Source: Aeromonas fluvialis (GTDB taxonomy: Bacteria; Pseudomonadota; Gammaproteobacteria; Enterobacterales; Aeromonadaceae). From it: DNA of 64,000 nt. The DNA lies in the NCBI RefSeq assembly GCF_000819885.1, contig NZ_CDBO01000027.1, positions 62,001 to 126,000 of the forward strand, read 5' to 3'. The notes beneath the pieces are model-generated. The model worked only from the letters and a program-made list of their open reading frames with translations. It made no database searches and was not told where the DNA came from. The translations under genes were made by a program, and so were the position numbers. This document shows, piece after piece, positions 11,112-21,111 of the stretch (positions are counted from its first letter, which is position 1; each line of letters starts with the position of its first letter).

Positions 11112-11756
11112 TCACCAGATAGGCTGGGTCAGGTAGGGGTTGCTCGCCTTCTCGCGGCCGAAGGTGGAGCTGGGGCCGTGGCCCGGGATAAAGACAATTT
11201 CGTCGCCCAGCGGCAGCAGGGTCTCGGTGATCGACGTGATTAGCGTACCGTGATCCCCACGGGGAAAGTCGGTACGGCCAATGCTGCCGGCAAACAGCAC
11301 GTCGCCGACCCAGGCGAGTTTTTCGGCCTGTGAGAGCAGCACGATATGGCCCGGAGTGTGACCGGGGCAGAAGTAGACCTCCAGCTCGCACCGGCCAACC
11401 TGCACCTTGTCACCCTGCTCAAGCCAGCGATCCGGCGTGAAGGCGGGGGTATGGGCGAAGCCGAACATCTGGCTCTGCTGGGGCAGCATGTCGAGCCAGA
11501 AAGCGTCTTCCTTGTGGGGACCGGTAATGGCGACGCCAGTTTTTTCCCGCAGCTCGGCGGCGGCCCCCACATGATCCAGATGACCGTGGGTTAGCAGGAT
11601 GTGGCTCAGAGTCAGCCCGCGCTTGGCGATGGCGGCCAGCAGCTTGTCTGCTTCGCCACCCGGGTCGATCAGCGCCGCCTGATGGGTCTCGTCACACCAG
11701 ACGAGGGAGCAGTTCTGGGCGAACTGGGTGACCGGGATCACCTCGAATTTCAACAT
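11112..11756 (-). CDS. gloC: Metallo-beta-lactamase-fold hydrolase, glyoxalase II type (YcbL/GloC)
   Basis: A 214-residue binuclear metal hydrolase; its E. coli counterpart YcbL (GloC) is a type II glyoxalase acting on S-lactoylglutathione-type thioesters. Visible metal ligands: THGHLDH (the THxHxDH motif, near residue 56), the His of CPGHTPGHIVL, the bridging Asp in WVGDVLFAGSIGRTDFP and the His of FIPGHGPSS. There is no signal peptide. It is a lone gene: terminator just downstream, and 21 bases between its start and the mnmH stop, so it could also be the last gene of selD-mnmH-gloC. Other thioester substrates cannot be excluded. Confidence 0.93.
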   Translation of the reverse strand: MLKFEVIPVTQFAQNCSLVWCDETHQAALIDPGGEADKLLAAIAKRGLTLSHILLTHGHLDHVGAAAELREKTGVAITGPHKEDAFWLDMLPQQSQMFGFAHTPAFTPDRWLEQGDKVQVGRCELEVYFCPGHTPGHIVLLSQAEKLAWVGDVLFAGSIGRTDFPRGDHGTLITSITETLLPLGDEIVFIPGHGPSSTFGREKASNPYLTQPIW

Positions 11757-11777
11757 AGAGTTCCTCTCTTGGGATGG

Positions 11778-12893
11778 TCAGCCGCGCAGAGCGTTGGCAT
11801 GTTGCTCGGCGAAATAGTCGAGGCAGGCCTGCTTGTCACCGCGAAACACGATGCGCTCCTGCTTGTTGCCAAGCTGATAGAGATACATGGGGTCGTAGTA
11901 GCGGGTGAGCAGCAGGGTGATCCAGGCCAGATGCAGCGCGGTATCGCCGCTCTTTTCCTGCTCGGTGAGGGCGGTCTGCATCAGGGCATCCAGCTCGCGG
12001 TGGGCCTGATCGCCGAGACGGCGCTTGAGACGGGCCAGCGCATCGGTGAGGTAGGCGGCAAACAGCGGCCAACCGGCTTCCTGGCCATACATGGCTTGAT
12101 AGCGCAGCCAGAGATCGTGCACATAATCTTCGCGGATCTGCTCGGCGCGCTCCTCTTGCGGCACATCCACCACCACCAGCGGGGCCTGACTCATGGCCTC
12201 GTGCAGAGAGATGGGCAGGCAGCAGCGGCCAATCAGCCGGCTCTCATCCTCGACCACGAAGGCCTGCTCGCCCTGATGGCGGCGCTTGAGCAGTTCGATG
12301 GCGAGGTTGTTTTCAAAGTTGATGTTGCTGGGCTGACCGCCGGGCAGCTGACCAAACGAGGAACCCCTGTGATGGGCATGTCCTTCCAGATCGAGCGCCT
12401 GGGCCACGTGGTCCAGCATATGGGTCTTGCCGGAGCCGGTCATGCCGGTCAGCACGGTCCAGTGACACTCGGCAGAGGCCTTGTCCTGGGTGTCTATCAG
12501 GAAACGGCGCAGCTCCTTGTAACCACCGGCGACGCGGGGACGGGTGATCCCCGCCTCCTGGATCCACTGCTGAACGGTTTGCGAGCGCAGGCCGCCGCGA
12601 AAGCAGTAGAGCAGGGCATCGGGCTGCTGGCGCAACTGCGTCAGCCAGCCTTCGAGCCGCTCGGCCCGCACGGTTCCCCCTACCAGCTGGTGACCCAGTG
12701 CGATGGCGGCCTCCTGACCCTGTTTTTTATAACAGGTGCCCACTTGGGCGCGCTCGTCATCTGTCATCAGCGGCAGGCTGCTGGCACAGGGGAAGGCCCC
12801 CTCCTTGAACTCGATGGGGGCGCGGACATCAATCAAGGGCACATCGTCTAAAAAGATCCGGGCGTAGTCGCTGGCCAGTGGTAATTCACTCAT
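11778..12893 (-). CDS. mnmH: tRNA 2-selenouridine synthase
   Basis: MnmH (SelU/YbbB) replaces sulfur by selenium in the wobble 2-thiouridine of tRNAs for Lys, Glu and Gln, using selenophosphate. The 371 residues have an N-terminal rhodanese domain with the catalytic Cys97 in [10 protein letters not shown], then a P-loop domain with [13 protein letters not shown]. Its start overlaps the selD stop in ATGA, and SelD makes its substrate, so the pair forms a selenium module. This implies tRNA selenation here regardless of whether selenoproteins are made; no selA, selB or selC lies in the window. Confidence 0.97.
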   Translation of the reverse strand: MSELPLASDYARIFLDDVPLIDVRAPIEFKEGAFPCASSLPLMTDDERAQVGTCYKKQGQEAAIALGHQLVGGTVRAERLEGWLTQLRQQPDALLYCFRGGLRSQTVQQWIQEAGITRPRVAGGYKELRRFLIDTQDKASAECHWTVLTGMTGSGKTHMLDHVAQALDLEGHAHHRGSSFGQLPGGQPSNINFENNLAIELLKRRHQGEQAFVVEDESRLIGRCCLPISLHEAMSQAPLVVVDVPQEERAEQIREDYVHDLWLRYQAMYGQEAGWPLFAAYLTDALARLKRRLGDQAHRELDALMQTALTEQEKSGDTALHLAWITLLLTRYYDPMYLYQLGNKQERIVFRGDKQACLDYFAEQHANALRG

Positions 12894-13927
12894 TGGACAA
12901 TCTCGATAAAGCGGGTGCCCTCAAGGGGCTTGATCTGGCCGATGGGCGAGAGTGCTAGCCCAGCTTCTTGCGCGATGGCGAGCAGCTCGGCTTCGCTCTC
13001 TTTACCCACGGCGACCAGCAGGCCGCCACTGGTTTGCGGATCGCACATGATGTTGCGGGTGCGATCGTCCATGGCATCGAGCTTGTGGCCGTAGGAGTCG
13101 TGGTTGCGCAGGGTACCGCCCGGGACGCAGCCCTCAGAGAGGTAGTAATCCACCTCATCCAGCAGCGGCAGCGCCTTGAAGTCGAGCCGGGCGCTGACAT
13201 TTGATCCTTCACACATCTCCAGCAGATGGCCAGCCAGACCAAAGCCGGTGACGTCGGTCATGGCGTGGACTCCCGGCAGTTCGGCAAAGCGCTGGCCGAT
13301 CTTGTTGAGGGTGCACATGGCGTTGGGGGCCAGCTGCTCGTGTTCGGGTTTCAGCTTACCCTTCTTCTGGGCAGTGGTGAGGATACCGATACCAAGGGGC
13401 TTGGTCAGATAGAGGGTGTCACCCACCTGGGCGGTGTCGTTCTGCTTGATGGCGTCAAGGGGCACAATACCGGTTACCGCGAGGCCGAAGATGGGCTCGG
13501 GGGCATCGATGCTGTGACCACCGGCCAGCGAAATGCCCGCTTCATGGCACACCTGACGGCCGCCGTCGATCACCTGCTGGGCCACTTCGGCGGGCAGGGT
13601 ATTGATGGGCCAGCCGAGGATGGCAATGGCAACGATGGGCTTGCCGCCCATGGCGTAGATATCGCTGATGGCGTTGGTGGCGGCGATGCGGCCAAAGGTG
13701 AAGGGGTCATCGACGATGGGCATGAAGAAGTCGGTGGTGGAGACAATGCCCTGACCGTTGCCGATATCGACCACGGCCGCATCATCCTTGCTGCTGTTGC
13801 CAACGATCAGGGTCGGGTCGTTGAAGCCCGGGATCTGGCTCTTGAGGATGGTGTCGAGTACCTTGGGAGAAATTTTGCAGCCGCAGCCAGCGCCGTGGCT
13901 GTATTGGGTCAGACGAATGGAAGACAT
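12890..13927 (-). CDS. selD: Selenophosphate synthetase
   Basis: Makes selenophosphate from selenide and ATP, the selenium donor for selenocysteine and 2-selenouridine. The 345 residues open with [16 protein letters not shown], where Cys15 corresponds to the catalytic Cys17 of E. coli and Lys18 to its Lys20; this is the cysteine form, not the selenocysteine form. Further AIR-synthetase-like motifs: [46 protein letters not shown] and [13 protein letters not shown]. It is the first gene of selD-mnmH. About 325 bases upstream contain no other convincing gene. Confidence 0.97.
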   Translation of the reverse strand: MSSIRLTQYSHGAGCGCKISPKVLDTILKSQIPGFNDPTLIVGNSSKDDAAVVDIGNGQGIVSTTDFFMPIVDDPFTFGRIAATNAISDIYAMGGKPIVAIAILGWPINTLPAEVAQQVIDGGRQVCHEAGISLAGGHSIDAPEPIFGLAVTGIVPLDAIKQNDTAQVGDTLYLTKPLGIGILTTAQKKGKLKPEHEQLAPNAMCTLNKIGQRFAELPGVHAMTDVTGFGLAGHLLEMCEGSNVSARLDFKALPLLDEVDYYLSEGCVPGGTLRNHDSYGHKLDAMDDRTRNIMCDPQTSGGLLVAVGKESEAELLAIAQEAGLALSPIGQIKPLEGTRFIEIVQ

Positions 13928-14252
13928 GTTTACCCCTAATGCAGCGGCTCTGTGGAGCCGTCTTGGTCAATGGGCGGCCTTGTAGAGAGAATGACAAGAA
14001 GCCGCAAATATGGGTGGCCTCGGTGCCAACAGGGGCAGCGATGACTGGCAGTGATGGAGGACCGCCAGGCCGGACGGGGAAGAAAAGGGCGACAAGGTGC
14101 ACCAGCGCAGCCCCGCCAAGGGCCACAGGACGGAGCATTATGCCACATTTGCCCCTTGGGGTTCGAACAGGAATTCATATAAGCAGCCGGGAATTGCCCG
14201 CGCGTGTTGCATCAGGCGAGGGTTCTTTGGCTGCAATCAGGAGGAATAAGTC
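13928..14252. other. Intergenic region between selD and the GNAT gene
   Basis: No convincing gene. It must hold the divergent promoters. On the minus strand a CATAAT box lies near 14135-14140 and could serve selD with a leader of about 200 bases. A small hairpin, GGCTC-tgtg-GAGCC, lies at about 13945-13958, close to the selD start. Open frames through here have no good ribosome binding site and no recognisable domain. Confidence 0.5.
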
Positions 14253-14666
14253 GTGCCAATCCGATTTTTGATCAACCAGCCCATCACGGCGCTGCAGTTT
14301 GTGGCGCTGCTCGAACAGACCACGCTGGGGGCTAGGCGTCCCATCGACAATCTGGCCACCCTGCTGGGGATGCTGGATCACGCCAATCTGCTGGTCACCG
14401 CCTGGCAGGGGACGTCGCTGGTCGGGGTGGCCCGTTCGGTGACCGACTTTCATTTTTGTTGCTACCTCTCGGATCTGGCGGTAGCCGAGTCGGTGCAGGG
14501 GCAGGGGATTGGCAAAGCCCTTATTCGCGAGACGTTTTTGCAATTGCAGCCCGGCTGCAAGCTGATCCTGCTGGCGGCGCCGCAGGCGGTGGACTACTAC
14601 CCCAAGCTCGGCTTTAGCCAGCACCCGAGCGCCTGGGTGATGAACAGTCTGGATGAGCTGATCTGA
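14253..14666 (+). CDS. GNAT-family N-acetyltransferase
   Basis: A 137-residue single-domain acetyltransferase of unknown substrate. The acetyl-CoA pyrophosphate-binding motif is clear in SVQGQGIGKALIRETF (Q/RxxGxG/A) around residues 83-98, preceded by the YLSDLAVAES strand and followed by AAPQAVDYYPKLGF, the common GNAT motif B. The start is GTG at 14253 with a very good AGGAGG site nine bases upstream. It stands alone, convergent with rlmI, and shares the terminator region at 14723-14752. Confidence 0.88.
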   Translation: MPIRFLINQPITALQFVALLEQTTLGARRPIDNLATLLGMLDHANLLVTAWQGTSLVGVARSVTDFHFCCYLSDLAVAESVQGQGIGKALIRETFLQLQPGCKLILLAAPQAVDYYPKLGFSQHPSAWVMNSLDELI

Positions 14667-14722
14667 GGAGAGTGATGCGGGTCCAACTCCAACGCCGTTA
14701 TTGGGCAAACACAGTGGTGGGG

Positions 14723-14752
14723 AAAAAATCAGGCCCGCAAGGGGCCTGATTG
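14723..14752 (-). terminator. Terminator after rlmI
   Basis: Stem AATCAGGCCC / GGGCCTGATT with a short GCAA loop; read on the minus strand it is followed by a T-run (TTTTTTCC). It also faces the end of the GNAT gene. Confidence 0.88.
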
Positions 14753-14777
14753 ATCACAAGGGGAGGGGGACTGCCGA

Positions 14778-15971
14778 TCAGCGGGCGCGCACCACCAGAC
14801 CCTTGAGGTAGAAGCCTTCCGGATAGGCGGTACCGATGGGGTGATCAGACGCCTGGGAGAGCAGCTCCAGGATCTGGGCATCGCGACCGGCATCGAGCGC
14901 CGCATCGGCCACGATCTTCTGGAACAGGCTCTGCTCCATCAGGCCGGAGCAGGAGTAGGTCAAGAGCACACCACCCGGCGCCAGCAGCTGGAACGCCAGC
15001 ATGTTGATGTCCTTGTAGCCGCGGCAGGCCCCCAGCAACTGGGCCTTGCTCTCGGCAAACTTGGGCGGATCCAGCACGATGACGTCGAACTTCTCGCCCT
15101 TCTCGCGGTATTCACGCAGCAGCTTGAACACGTCGTGACGGATAAACTGGGTGTTGCTGGTATCGAGCCCGTTCAGCTCGGCGTTCTGTCGGGCGATATC
15201 CAGTGCGTTCTGGGAGAGATCGACGTTGACCACCTCTTTGGCGCCGCCCTTGAGGGCATAAACGCCAAAACCGCCGGTGTAGCTGAAGCAGTTGAGTACG
15301 CGCTTGCCTTCGGTGTACTTGGAGGCGGCCTGACGGTTGTCTCGCTGATCCAGATAGAAACCGGTTTTGTGGCCATTGCGAATATCCACCAGGATCTTGA
15401 CGCCGCCGTTCTCCTCGATCACTACCGGCTCGTTCGGGGTCTCGCCATAGATGACGCCGGTGCGCTCTTTCAGCCCTTCCTTCTTGCGTACCGCCACGTC
15501 GGATCGCTCATAGATGCTGCACTCTGGGTAGAGGGTACGCAGCGCTTGCGTGATCAGCTCGCGCTGGAACTCGGCACCGGCGGAGAGAATTTGGCACACC
15601 AGAAAATCGGCATAACGGTCGATGGTCAAGCCTGGCAGGCCATCTGATTCGGCGGCGCAGAGGCGATAGCCGGTGAGCCCCTGACGCTTGATCAGCGGAT
15701 CGCGAGACTCCTGGGCATATTTGAGGCGACGGATAAAGAAATCGAGATCGATGGTCTCGTTCTTGTCGAAGGTCCAGACCCGGGCACGGATCTGGGAGCT
15801 GCCTGACCAGGCGCCACGGGCCAGCCACTTGCCATCGTTGGCATAGATCTCGACGGTGTCGCCGTCAACGGGGTTGCCTTCAACCCGCTCAATCCCCTTG
15901 GAGAAGATCCAGGGATGACGGCGCAGCAGGGATTTTTCGCGGCCTTTGACGAGATAGATGAACACGCTCAT
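14778..15971 (-). CDS. rlmI: 23S rRNA m5C1962 methyltransferase
   Basis: SAM-dependent methyltransferase that makes 5-methylcytosine 1962 in 23S rRNA. The 397 residues match E. coli RlmI (396). An N-terminal PUA domain (about 1-80: [20 protein letters not shown]) is followed by the central EEHEE-type domain and a Rossmann methyltransferase domain with [14 protein letters not shown] (motif I), [28 protein letters not shown] (motif IV) and [11 protein letters not shown], with the catalytic cysteine in TYSCS. In E. coli it sits next to the acylphosphatase gene yccX; here a chemoreceptor gene lies between. Confidence 0.96.
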   Translation of the reverse strand: MSVFIYLVKGREKSLLRRHPWIFSKGIERVEGNPVDGDTVEIYANDGKWLARGAWSGSSQIRARVWTFDKNETIDLDFFIRRLKYAQESRDPLIKRQGLTGYRLCAAESDGLPGLTIDRYADFLVCQILSAGAEFQRELITQALRTLYPECSIYERSDVAVRKKEGLKERTGVIYGETPNEPVVIEENGGVKILVDIRNGHKTGFYLDQRDNRQAASKYTEGKRVLNCFSYTGGFGVYALKGGAKEVVNVDLSQNALDIARQNAELNGLDTSNTQFIRHDVFKLLREYREKGEKFDVIVLDPPKFAESKAQLLGACRGYKDINMLAFQLLAPGGVLLTYSCSGLMEQSLFQKIVADAALDAGRDAQILELLSQASDHPIGTAYPEGFYLKGLVVRAR

Positions 15972-15989
15972 GGATGTTTGCCGATGGTA

Positions 15990-16020
15990 GAAAGAAAAGG
16001 GGCCACATTCTATGTGGCCC
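15990..16020 (-). terminator. Terminator after the chemoreceptor gene
   Basis: Hairpin GGGCCACAT / ATGTGGCCC with a short loop between the chemoreceptor and rlmI; on the minus strand it is followed by CCTTTTCTTTC. Confidence 0.8.
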
Positions 16021-16084
16021 GCAGCTAAAACTCAAACAACCCTGTGTAATGGATGGGGTTGCCCTGATCTGGCAGCTTATATGG

Positions 16085-17515
16085 TCATATCTTAATCCCC
16101 TTGAGTGCCTGGGTCAGCTCGGTGGCGGTGGCTTTCAGTCCCTGAGTTCCGGCTACCGAGGCGCTGGCGGAGGCTTCCACCTGTGCCGCTTCGTGGCGTA
16201 CCTGATCGAGATTGTGGGTGATGTCGGCGGCGACCGCGCTCTGCTCTTCGCTGGCGGTGGCGATCTGGCTGCTCATCTCCAGCACCGCATCGCTGTGGTT
16301 GCTCAGTTTCTCGATATCCAGCCCTACCTCGCTGATGAGCTGCTGGCTGCTGGCGGCGCGCTCGACGGTCTTCTCCATGATCTCGTTGAGGGCGCCGGTG
16401 CCGCCCTGCAGCTCTTCGATCATCTGCTGGATCTCCACCGTCGCCTGTTGGGTGCGACTGGCGAGGGTGCGCACTTCATCCGCCACCACGGCAAAGCCGC
16501 GACCCTGCTCACCGGCACGGGCCGCTTCGATAGCTGCGTTGAGGGCCAGCAAGTTGGTCTGCTGGGAGATGGCGTTGATGACGTTGACCACCTCGTTGAT
16601 CCGGTTGGCATTGTGGGTGAGGCGCTCCACCGCGCCGGAGGCGTTACCTATCTCGTCGGCCAGGGTGCGGATCGCCGCTATGGTACGAGCAACTCGGTTG
16701 GCGCCATTGGCCGCCTCTTCACTCGACTGGCGAGTCTGTTGCAGGGTGTCGTTGGCATTGCGGGCCACTTCGCGGATGGCCGTCGACATCTGTTCCATGG
16801 CGGTGGCCAGCGAATCCATGTGCTGGCGCTGGGAGCGCGCCATGGTCTCGCCTTCGCGGGCATGGTCACGAAACTCGTCGGCGGCCATGGTCAGCGCTTC
16901 GGCAGACTCTTCCACCAGCTTGACGATCTGATGCTGGCGATCGGTAAAGCGGTCGATGCTGCCCGCCAGGGTGGAGAACTCATCGCGCACCGGGAAAAAG
17001 TTGAGTCGGAAGGTGAGATCCCCGTCCGCCACGGTTTGCAACGCCTTGTTGGTGGAGTAGAGGGCACCGGAGACAAAGGTCATCATGTAGTGGCTCACCA
17101 GTGCCATCAGAGCGGCCAGTGCGCCGATCAGGATCAGGGTCGAGCCCTGACCTTCCCACATGGAGAGCTTGCCGGTATCGAGACCGCCGGTGACGTAGCC
17201 CGCCTGACCCGCTGGCGCGGTAAACTGGTAGTGATCCCCTCGCTGCTGCAACCCGCCAATGCCTTGCTGAGCCAGCTGCAGATCAGCAGACAATACCAGG
17301 GTGGGCTGCTGACTAACTAACTGCGCCGTTGTCTCGACCCGCTGCTGCAACTGCGCTACCCGCAGGGAGATCTCTTGCTGATGGCTGGCCGCCAGCATGT
17401 ACCAGCTGAGGAAGGCTATGATGAAGAGCGGAAGCCAGAACGCAATATGGAATTTTTCACTGATGGTGAGGTGAATGAGATAGCGGTCAACCCACCGGAA
17501 TTTAACTTCTTTCAT
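16085..17515 (-). CDS. Methyl-accepting chemotaxis protein
   Basis: A 476-residue inner-membrane chemoreceptor. Membrane segment 1 is about residues 22-42 ([17 protein letters not shown]), then a short periplasmic part of about 80 residues, membrane segment 2 about 126-148 ([20 protein letters not shown]) and a HAMP-like linker ([18 protein letters not shown]). The long cytoplasmic coiled coil carries the invariant hairpin [20 protein letters not shown] and [15 protein letters not shown]. The small sensor part matches no domain I can name, so the ligand is unknown. It has its own terminator and no chemotaxis neighbours, and separates rlmI from yccX. Confidence 0.95.
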   Translation of the reverse strand: MKEVKFRWVDRYLIHLTISEKFHIAFWLPLFIIAFLSWYMLAASHQQEISLRVAQLQQRVETTAQLVSQQPTLVLSADLQLAQQGIGGLQQRGDHYQFTAPAGQAGYVTGGLDTGKLSMWEGQGSTLILIGALAALMALVSHYMMTFVSGALYSTNKALQTVADGDLTFRLNFFPVRDEFSTLAGSIDRFTDRQHQIVKLVEESAEALTMAADEFRDHAREGETMARSQRQHMDSLATAMEQMSTAIREVARNANDTLQQTRQSSEEAANGANRVARTIAAIRTLADEIGNASGAVERLTHNANRINEVVNVINAISQQTNLLALNAAIEAARAGEQGRGFAVVADEVRTLASRTQQATVEIQQMIEELQGGTGALNEIMEKTVERAASSQQLISEVGLDIEKLSNHSDAVLEMSSQIATASEEQSAVAADITHNLDQVRHEAAQVEASASASVAGTQGLKATATELTQALKGIKI

Positions 17516-17598
17516 AATGGAACTGCATCCTGCAGAGATAGAGTGTCGGGATACATTATCGTCTCGGAAAATTTTTTCTTAAGTGGAAGGTGTGAGAA

Positions 17599-17871
17599 AT
17601 GGGAGAGCAATCGTTTGTCATTCGGGTGTGGGGGCAGGTGCAGGGCGTCGGGTTTCGCTATTTCACTCGCGAGCGAGCCTTGCAACTGGGCCTGCGAGGC
17701 CATGCCTACAATCTCGAGGATGGCTCGGTGGAGATCCTGATCTGCGGCCCCGCGCAGGGGGTGCAGATGATGTTGGGCTGGCTGGAGCATGGCCCACGCA
17801 CCGCCAGAGTGACCCGGATGGAGTATGAAGAGGCGCTGCCGCCCACCGGTCAGGGCTTTCACACCAACTGA
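17599..17871 (+). CDS. yccX: Acylphosphatase
   Basis: A 90-residue enzyme that hydrolyses the carboxyl-phosphate bond of acyl phosphates. The family signature VQGVGFRYFTRERA gives the phosphate-binding Arg, and GHAYNLEDGSVEI gives the catalytic Asn. The length is typical. ATG at 17599 follows GGAAGGTGTG. It is 15 bases ahead of the CHAD gene on the same strand, so the two are probably one transcript. Adjacency with rlmI, as in E. coli, is kept apart from the chemoreceptor insertion. Confidence 0.95.
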   Translation: MGEQSFVIRVWGQVQGVGFRYFTRERALQLGLRGHAYNLEDGSVEILICGPAQGVQMMLGWLEHGPRTARVTRMEYEEALPPTGQGFHTN

Positions 17872-17886
17872 AGCGGCGGGGACGAG

Positions 17887-18750
17887 ATGAACGCTGACAA
17901 GGAAGGTCTGTTGCTGACTCAGGCAAAGGGTTGGGTCGCCCGTTATCAGGAGGTTGCGCGGGCGGTGCGTGAAGAGGCCAGCGAACCGGCCGTGCATGGC
18001 TACCGTATCGCGGCGCGCCGCTTGCTGGCGCTGCTAGCCCTGTGGCGGCCATTGGTCTATCACCCCGAGCTGGAGAGGCGTCTGCTGCGCTCGGTCGGGC
18101 GGCTCTCGGCGCTGCGGGATGCGCAGGTCTACGCCGAGCGTTTTGGCAAGCCGTCTGCCGCCATGACGGGCCCCCATGCACCTGTTTGCCGAGTGCCCAT
18201 GTTGTCGCGCCGACTAACCCGCTGGCTTGCGGCTGTGGCGCAGGTGCCGGATGCGCGGGCATTGGTGTCGCTTTATCAGCAACATCTGGCCCTGCGGCTT
18301 GATGAGGCGCAGTGCGTCCTCGATGAACTTCCTCTCTCTACCGGAAAATCGGCCCACTCTCGTCGTCAACAGTTGCGCCGCTGGCATCGGCTGCGCCTCG
18401 AGATCAAGCAGGTCCGTTATGGCGTTGAGCTGCTGCAGGCGCTGGGGGTCGGGGAGCAGAGCTGGTTGAGCACCCTGACTCATTGGCAGGAGCGACTCGG
18501 CCAGTTGCAGGATTGGCGTCAATGGCGGCGGAGGTTGCGAGCAGAGCAGGGACGCCCCCACAAGCAAACGAAACGGTGGCAGCAGTTGAAGCAAAAGATC
18601 ACTGCCCGTTTGCGTCAACTGGACTGCCAGCAGGCGGAGCTGGTGGCGCTCAAACTGGCGATGCAGGCAGGCCACAGCATGAATGACATGCCAAGTCGGG
18701 TGGTCAGGTATTCAGAACAAAATGTATCGTCCGCCAAGTCTGGTGGATAG
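17887..18750 (+). CDS. CHAD domain protein
   Basis: A 287-residue, strongly basic, all-helical protein with a CHAD domain, a family that binds inorganic polyphosphate. Visible: VHGYRIAARRLLALLALWRP near residue 38 (the conserved HxxRxxxRR pattern), GRLSALRDAQVYAERFG, and a second repeat with RLEIKQVRYGVELLQAL (RxxxKxxRY). The C-terminal third is rich in Arg, Lys, Gln and Trp. There is no CYTH domain, unlike the CYTH-CHAD fusions of enterobacteria. Pairing with acylphosphatase suggests a phosphate or polyphosphate link, but that is inference. Family assigned by the motif pattern, not by search. Confidence 0.8.
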   Translation: MNADKEGLLLTQAKGWVARYQEVARAVREEASEPAVHGYRIAARRLLALLALWRPLVYHPELERRLLRSVGRLSALRDAQVYAERFGKPSAAMTGPHAPVCRVPMLSRRLTRWLAAVAQVPDARALVSLYQQHLALRLDEAQCVLDELPLSTGKSAHSRRQQLRRWHRLRLEIKQVRYGVELLQALGVGEQSWLSTLTHWQERLGQLQDWRQWRRRLRAEQGRPHKQTKRWQQLKQKITARLRQLDCQQAELVALKLAMQAGHSMNDMPSRVVRYSEQNVSSAKSGG

Positions 18751-18825
18751 TCCCGAGGCCGCAATCTACGGAAGTCATCCGCGACAAGCACCGACAAAAC
18801 TATCCAGGCCAAACAGGTGAGACAA

Positions 18826-18855
18826 AAAAAGAGAGACCGTTTGGCCTCTCTTCTG
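18826..18855 (-). terminator. Terminator after metG
   Basis: On the minus strand: AGAGAGGCC / GGTCTCTCT stem with an AAAC loop (one wobble pair), followed by TTTTTTTGTC, about 37 bases after the metG stop. Confidence 0.85.
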
Positions 18856-18891
18856 TATCTGGTTGTACATGTCTCTCAGTGAGCAAGATGC

Positions 18892-20925
18892 TTACTTGAC
18901 GCGCATCCCCGGCTGGGCACCATCCTGCGGCTCCAGGATCCAGAGATCCTTGCCACCCGGGCCTGCGGCCAGCACCATGCCTTCGGACATGCCGAAACGC
19001 ATCTTGCGCGGCGCCAGGTTGGCCACCATCACGGTCAGCTTGCCTTCCAGATCTTCCGGGTTGTAAGCGGACTTGATACCGGCAAACACCTGACGGGTTT
19101 CGCCGCCGATATCCAGTTGCAGCTTGAGCAGCTTCTCGGCTTCCGGTACCGCTTCAGCCTTCTTGATCAGCGCGACGCGCAGGTCAATCTTGGCAAAATC
19201 GTCATAGGTGATGGTCTCGCTAATGGGATCCTCTGCAAGCGGGCCGGTCACTTTCGGTGCCTGCTCCTTGGCCAGGTCTTCCTTGGAGGCTTCCACCATG
19301 GCTTCGACCTTGGCCGGCTCGATGCGGGAGAAGAGGGCCTTGAATGGGGCGACGGTGTGGTCAACCAGCGGGGCGGCGATGCCGTCCCAGGTCAGGGTCT
19401 CACCCAGGAAGGTTTCGGCACGTTCGGCCAGCAGCGGCATGACGGGCTTGAGGTAGGCCATCAGCACCCGGAACAGGTTGATACCGACCGAGCAGACCGC
19501 TTGCAGTTCGGCATCCGCCCCTTCCTGCTTGGCGATGACCCAGGGGGCCTTGTCGTCCACGTAGCGGTTGGCCTTGTCGGCCAGCGCCATGATCTCGCGG
19601 ATGGCACGGCTGAACTCGCGGCTCTCATAAGCCTCGGCGATGGCGGTACGGGCGTTGGCGAATTCGGCGTAGAGCTCGGGTTCGGCGCAGGTTGCCGCCA
19701 GCTTGCCGCCAAAACGCTTGGCGATAAAGCCGGCGTTGCGGGAGGCGAGGTTGACCAGCTTGTTGACCACGTCAGCGTTGACCCGCTGCACGAAATCTTC
19801 GAGGTTCAGGTCCAGATCGTCGATGCGGCTGTTGAGCTTGGCGGCGTAGTAGTAACGCAGGCACTCCGGATCCAGGTGGTTCAGGTAGGTGGATGCCTTG
19901 ATAAAGGTGCCCTTGGATTTGGACATCTTGGCGCCGTTGACGGTCACATAGCCGTGCACGTTGACCTTGGTCGGCTTGCGGAAGTTGGCACCTTCTAGCA
20001 TGGACGGCCAGAACAGGCAGTGGAAGTAGGCGATATCCTTGCCGATGAAGTGGTAGAGCTCGGCGTCGGAGTCCGCTTTCCAGTAGCTGTCAAAGTCGAT
20101 GTCGCCACGCTTGTTGCACAGGTTCTTGAAGGAAGCCATGTAACCGATGGGCGCATCCAGCCAGACGTAGAAGTACTTGCCCGGGGCGCCGGGAATTTCG
20201 AACCCGAAGTAGGGGGCATCACGGGTGATGTCCCACTGCTGCAAGCCGCTTTCGAACCACTCCTGCATCTTGTTAGCCATCTCTTCCTGAATGGCGCCGG
20301 AGCCGCGCACCCACTCAGAGAGCCATTTTTCAAACTGCGGCAGGTCGAAGAAGAAGTGCTCGGAGTCCTTCATTACAGGAGTCGCGCCGGAGACGGCAGA
20401 TTTCGGATCGATCAGCTCAGTCGGGCTGTAGGTGGCGCCGCAGCTGTCGCAGTTGTCGCCATACTGCTCCGGAGATTTGCACTTGGGGCAGGTTCCCTTG
20501 ACGAAACGGTCCGGCAGGAACATGGATTTTTCCGGATCGAACAGCTGGGAGATGGTGCGGCTCTTGATAAAGCCACCATTTTTCAGGCGGCCGTAGATAA
20601 GCGTGGCCAGCTCGCGGTTTTCGTCGCTGTGGGTGGAGTGATAGTTGTCAAAGCTGATGTTGAACCCGGCGAAGTCGGCCTGGTGCTCCTTGGAGACAGC
20701 CGCAATCATCTCTTCCGGGGTGATACCCATCTGTTGCGCCTTGAGCATGATCGGGGTGCCGTGGGCATCATCGGCACAGATGAAGTGCACCTGATGACCG
20801 CGCATTCGCTGATAACGAACCCAGATATCGGCCTGGATGTGTTCCAGCATGTGGCCAAGGTGAATGGAGCCATTGGCATAGGGGAGGGCGCAGGTTACCA
20901 GCATTTTACGAGGATCAGTTGCCAT
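18892..20925 (-). CDS. metG: Methionyl-tRNA synthetase
   Basis: Class I synthetase that charges tRNA-Met; essential. From ATG at 20925 it has 677 residues, the same as E. coli MetG. An upstream in-frame ATG at 20970 would add 15 residues not seen in the family. Visible: [19 protein letters not shown] (HIGH motif), the zinc knuckle CPKC...CDSC around residues 145-160, [17 protein letters not shown] (KMSKS loop), the anticodon-binding helical domain, and a C-terminal OB-fold tRNA-binding domain (about 575-677: [23 protein letters not shown]) used for dimerisation. It is divergent from apbC, as in E. coli. Confidence 0.98.
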   Translation of the reverse strand: MATDPRKMLVTCALPYANGSIHLGHMLEHIQADIWVRYQRMRGHQVHFICADDAHGTPIMLKAQQMGITPEEMIAAVSKEHQADFAGFNISFDNYHSTHSDENRELATLIYGRLKNGGFIKSRTISQLFDPEKSMFLPDRFVKGTCPKCKSPEQYGDNCDSCGATYSPTELIDPKSAVSGATPVMKDSEHFFFDLPQFEKWLSEWVRGSGAIQEEMANKMQEWFESGLQQWDITRDAPYFGFEIPGAPGKYFYVWLDAPIGYMASFKNLCNKRGDIDFDSYWKADSDAELYHFIGKDIAYFHCLFWPSMLEGANFRKPTKVNVHGYVTVNGAKMSKSKGTFIKASTYLNHLDPECLRYYYAAKLNSRIDDLDLNLEDFVQRVNADVVNKLVNLASRNAGFIAKRFGGKLAATCAEPELYAEFANARTAIAEAYESREFSRAIREIMALADKANRYVDDKAPWVIAKQEGADAELQAVCSVGINLFRVLMAYLKPVMPLLAERAETFLGETLTWDGIAAPLVDHTVAPFKALFSRIEPAKVEAMVEASKEDLAKEQAPKVTGPLAEDPISETITYDDFAKIDLRVALIKKAEAVPEAEKLLKLQLDIGGETRQVFAGIKSAYNPEDLEGKLTVMVANLAPRKMRFGMSEGMVLAAGPGGKDLWILEPQDGAQPGMRVK

Positions 20926-21111
20926 ATTACGTTCTTGATGTGCTTGTTGGGATGATAGAGTGCCGTGCATGTTACCCGAATTGGGGGTAGCCTGCCTAGG
21001 GTTGTGGCTGTGCCGACCTTGGTAGCATCTGCCGCTGTGATGGCAGGCAAGCCACTGATTTGTGTGCGGTAACCGTTCACCTCAAGATAAAGACAAGATA
21101 ATGAGGAGTTA

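Noticed and set aside
13782-14138. Minus-strand frame upstream of and overlapping selD
   Set aside because: Starts with a hydrophobic stretch (LVHLVALFFPVRP), but has no ribosome site and runs out of frame into selD.
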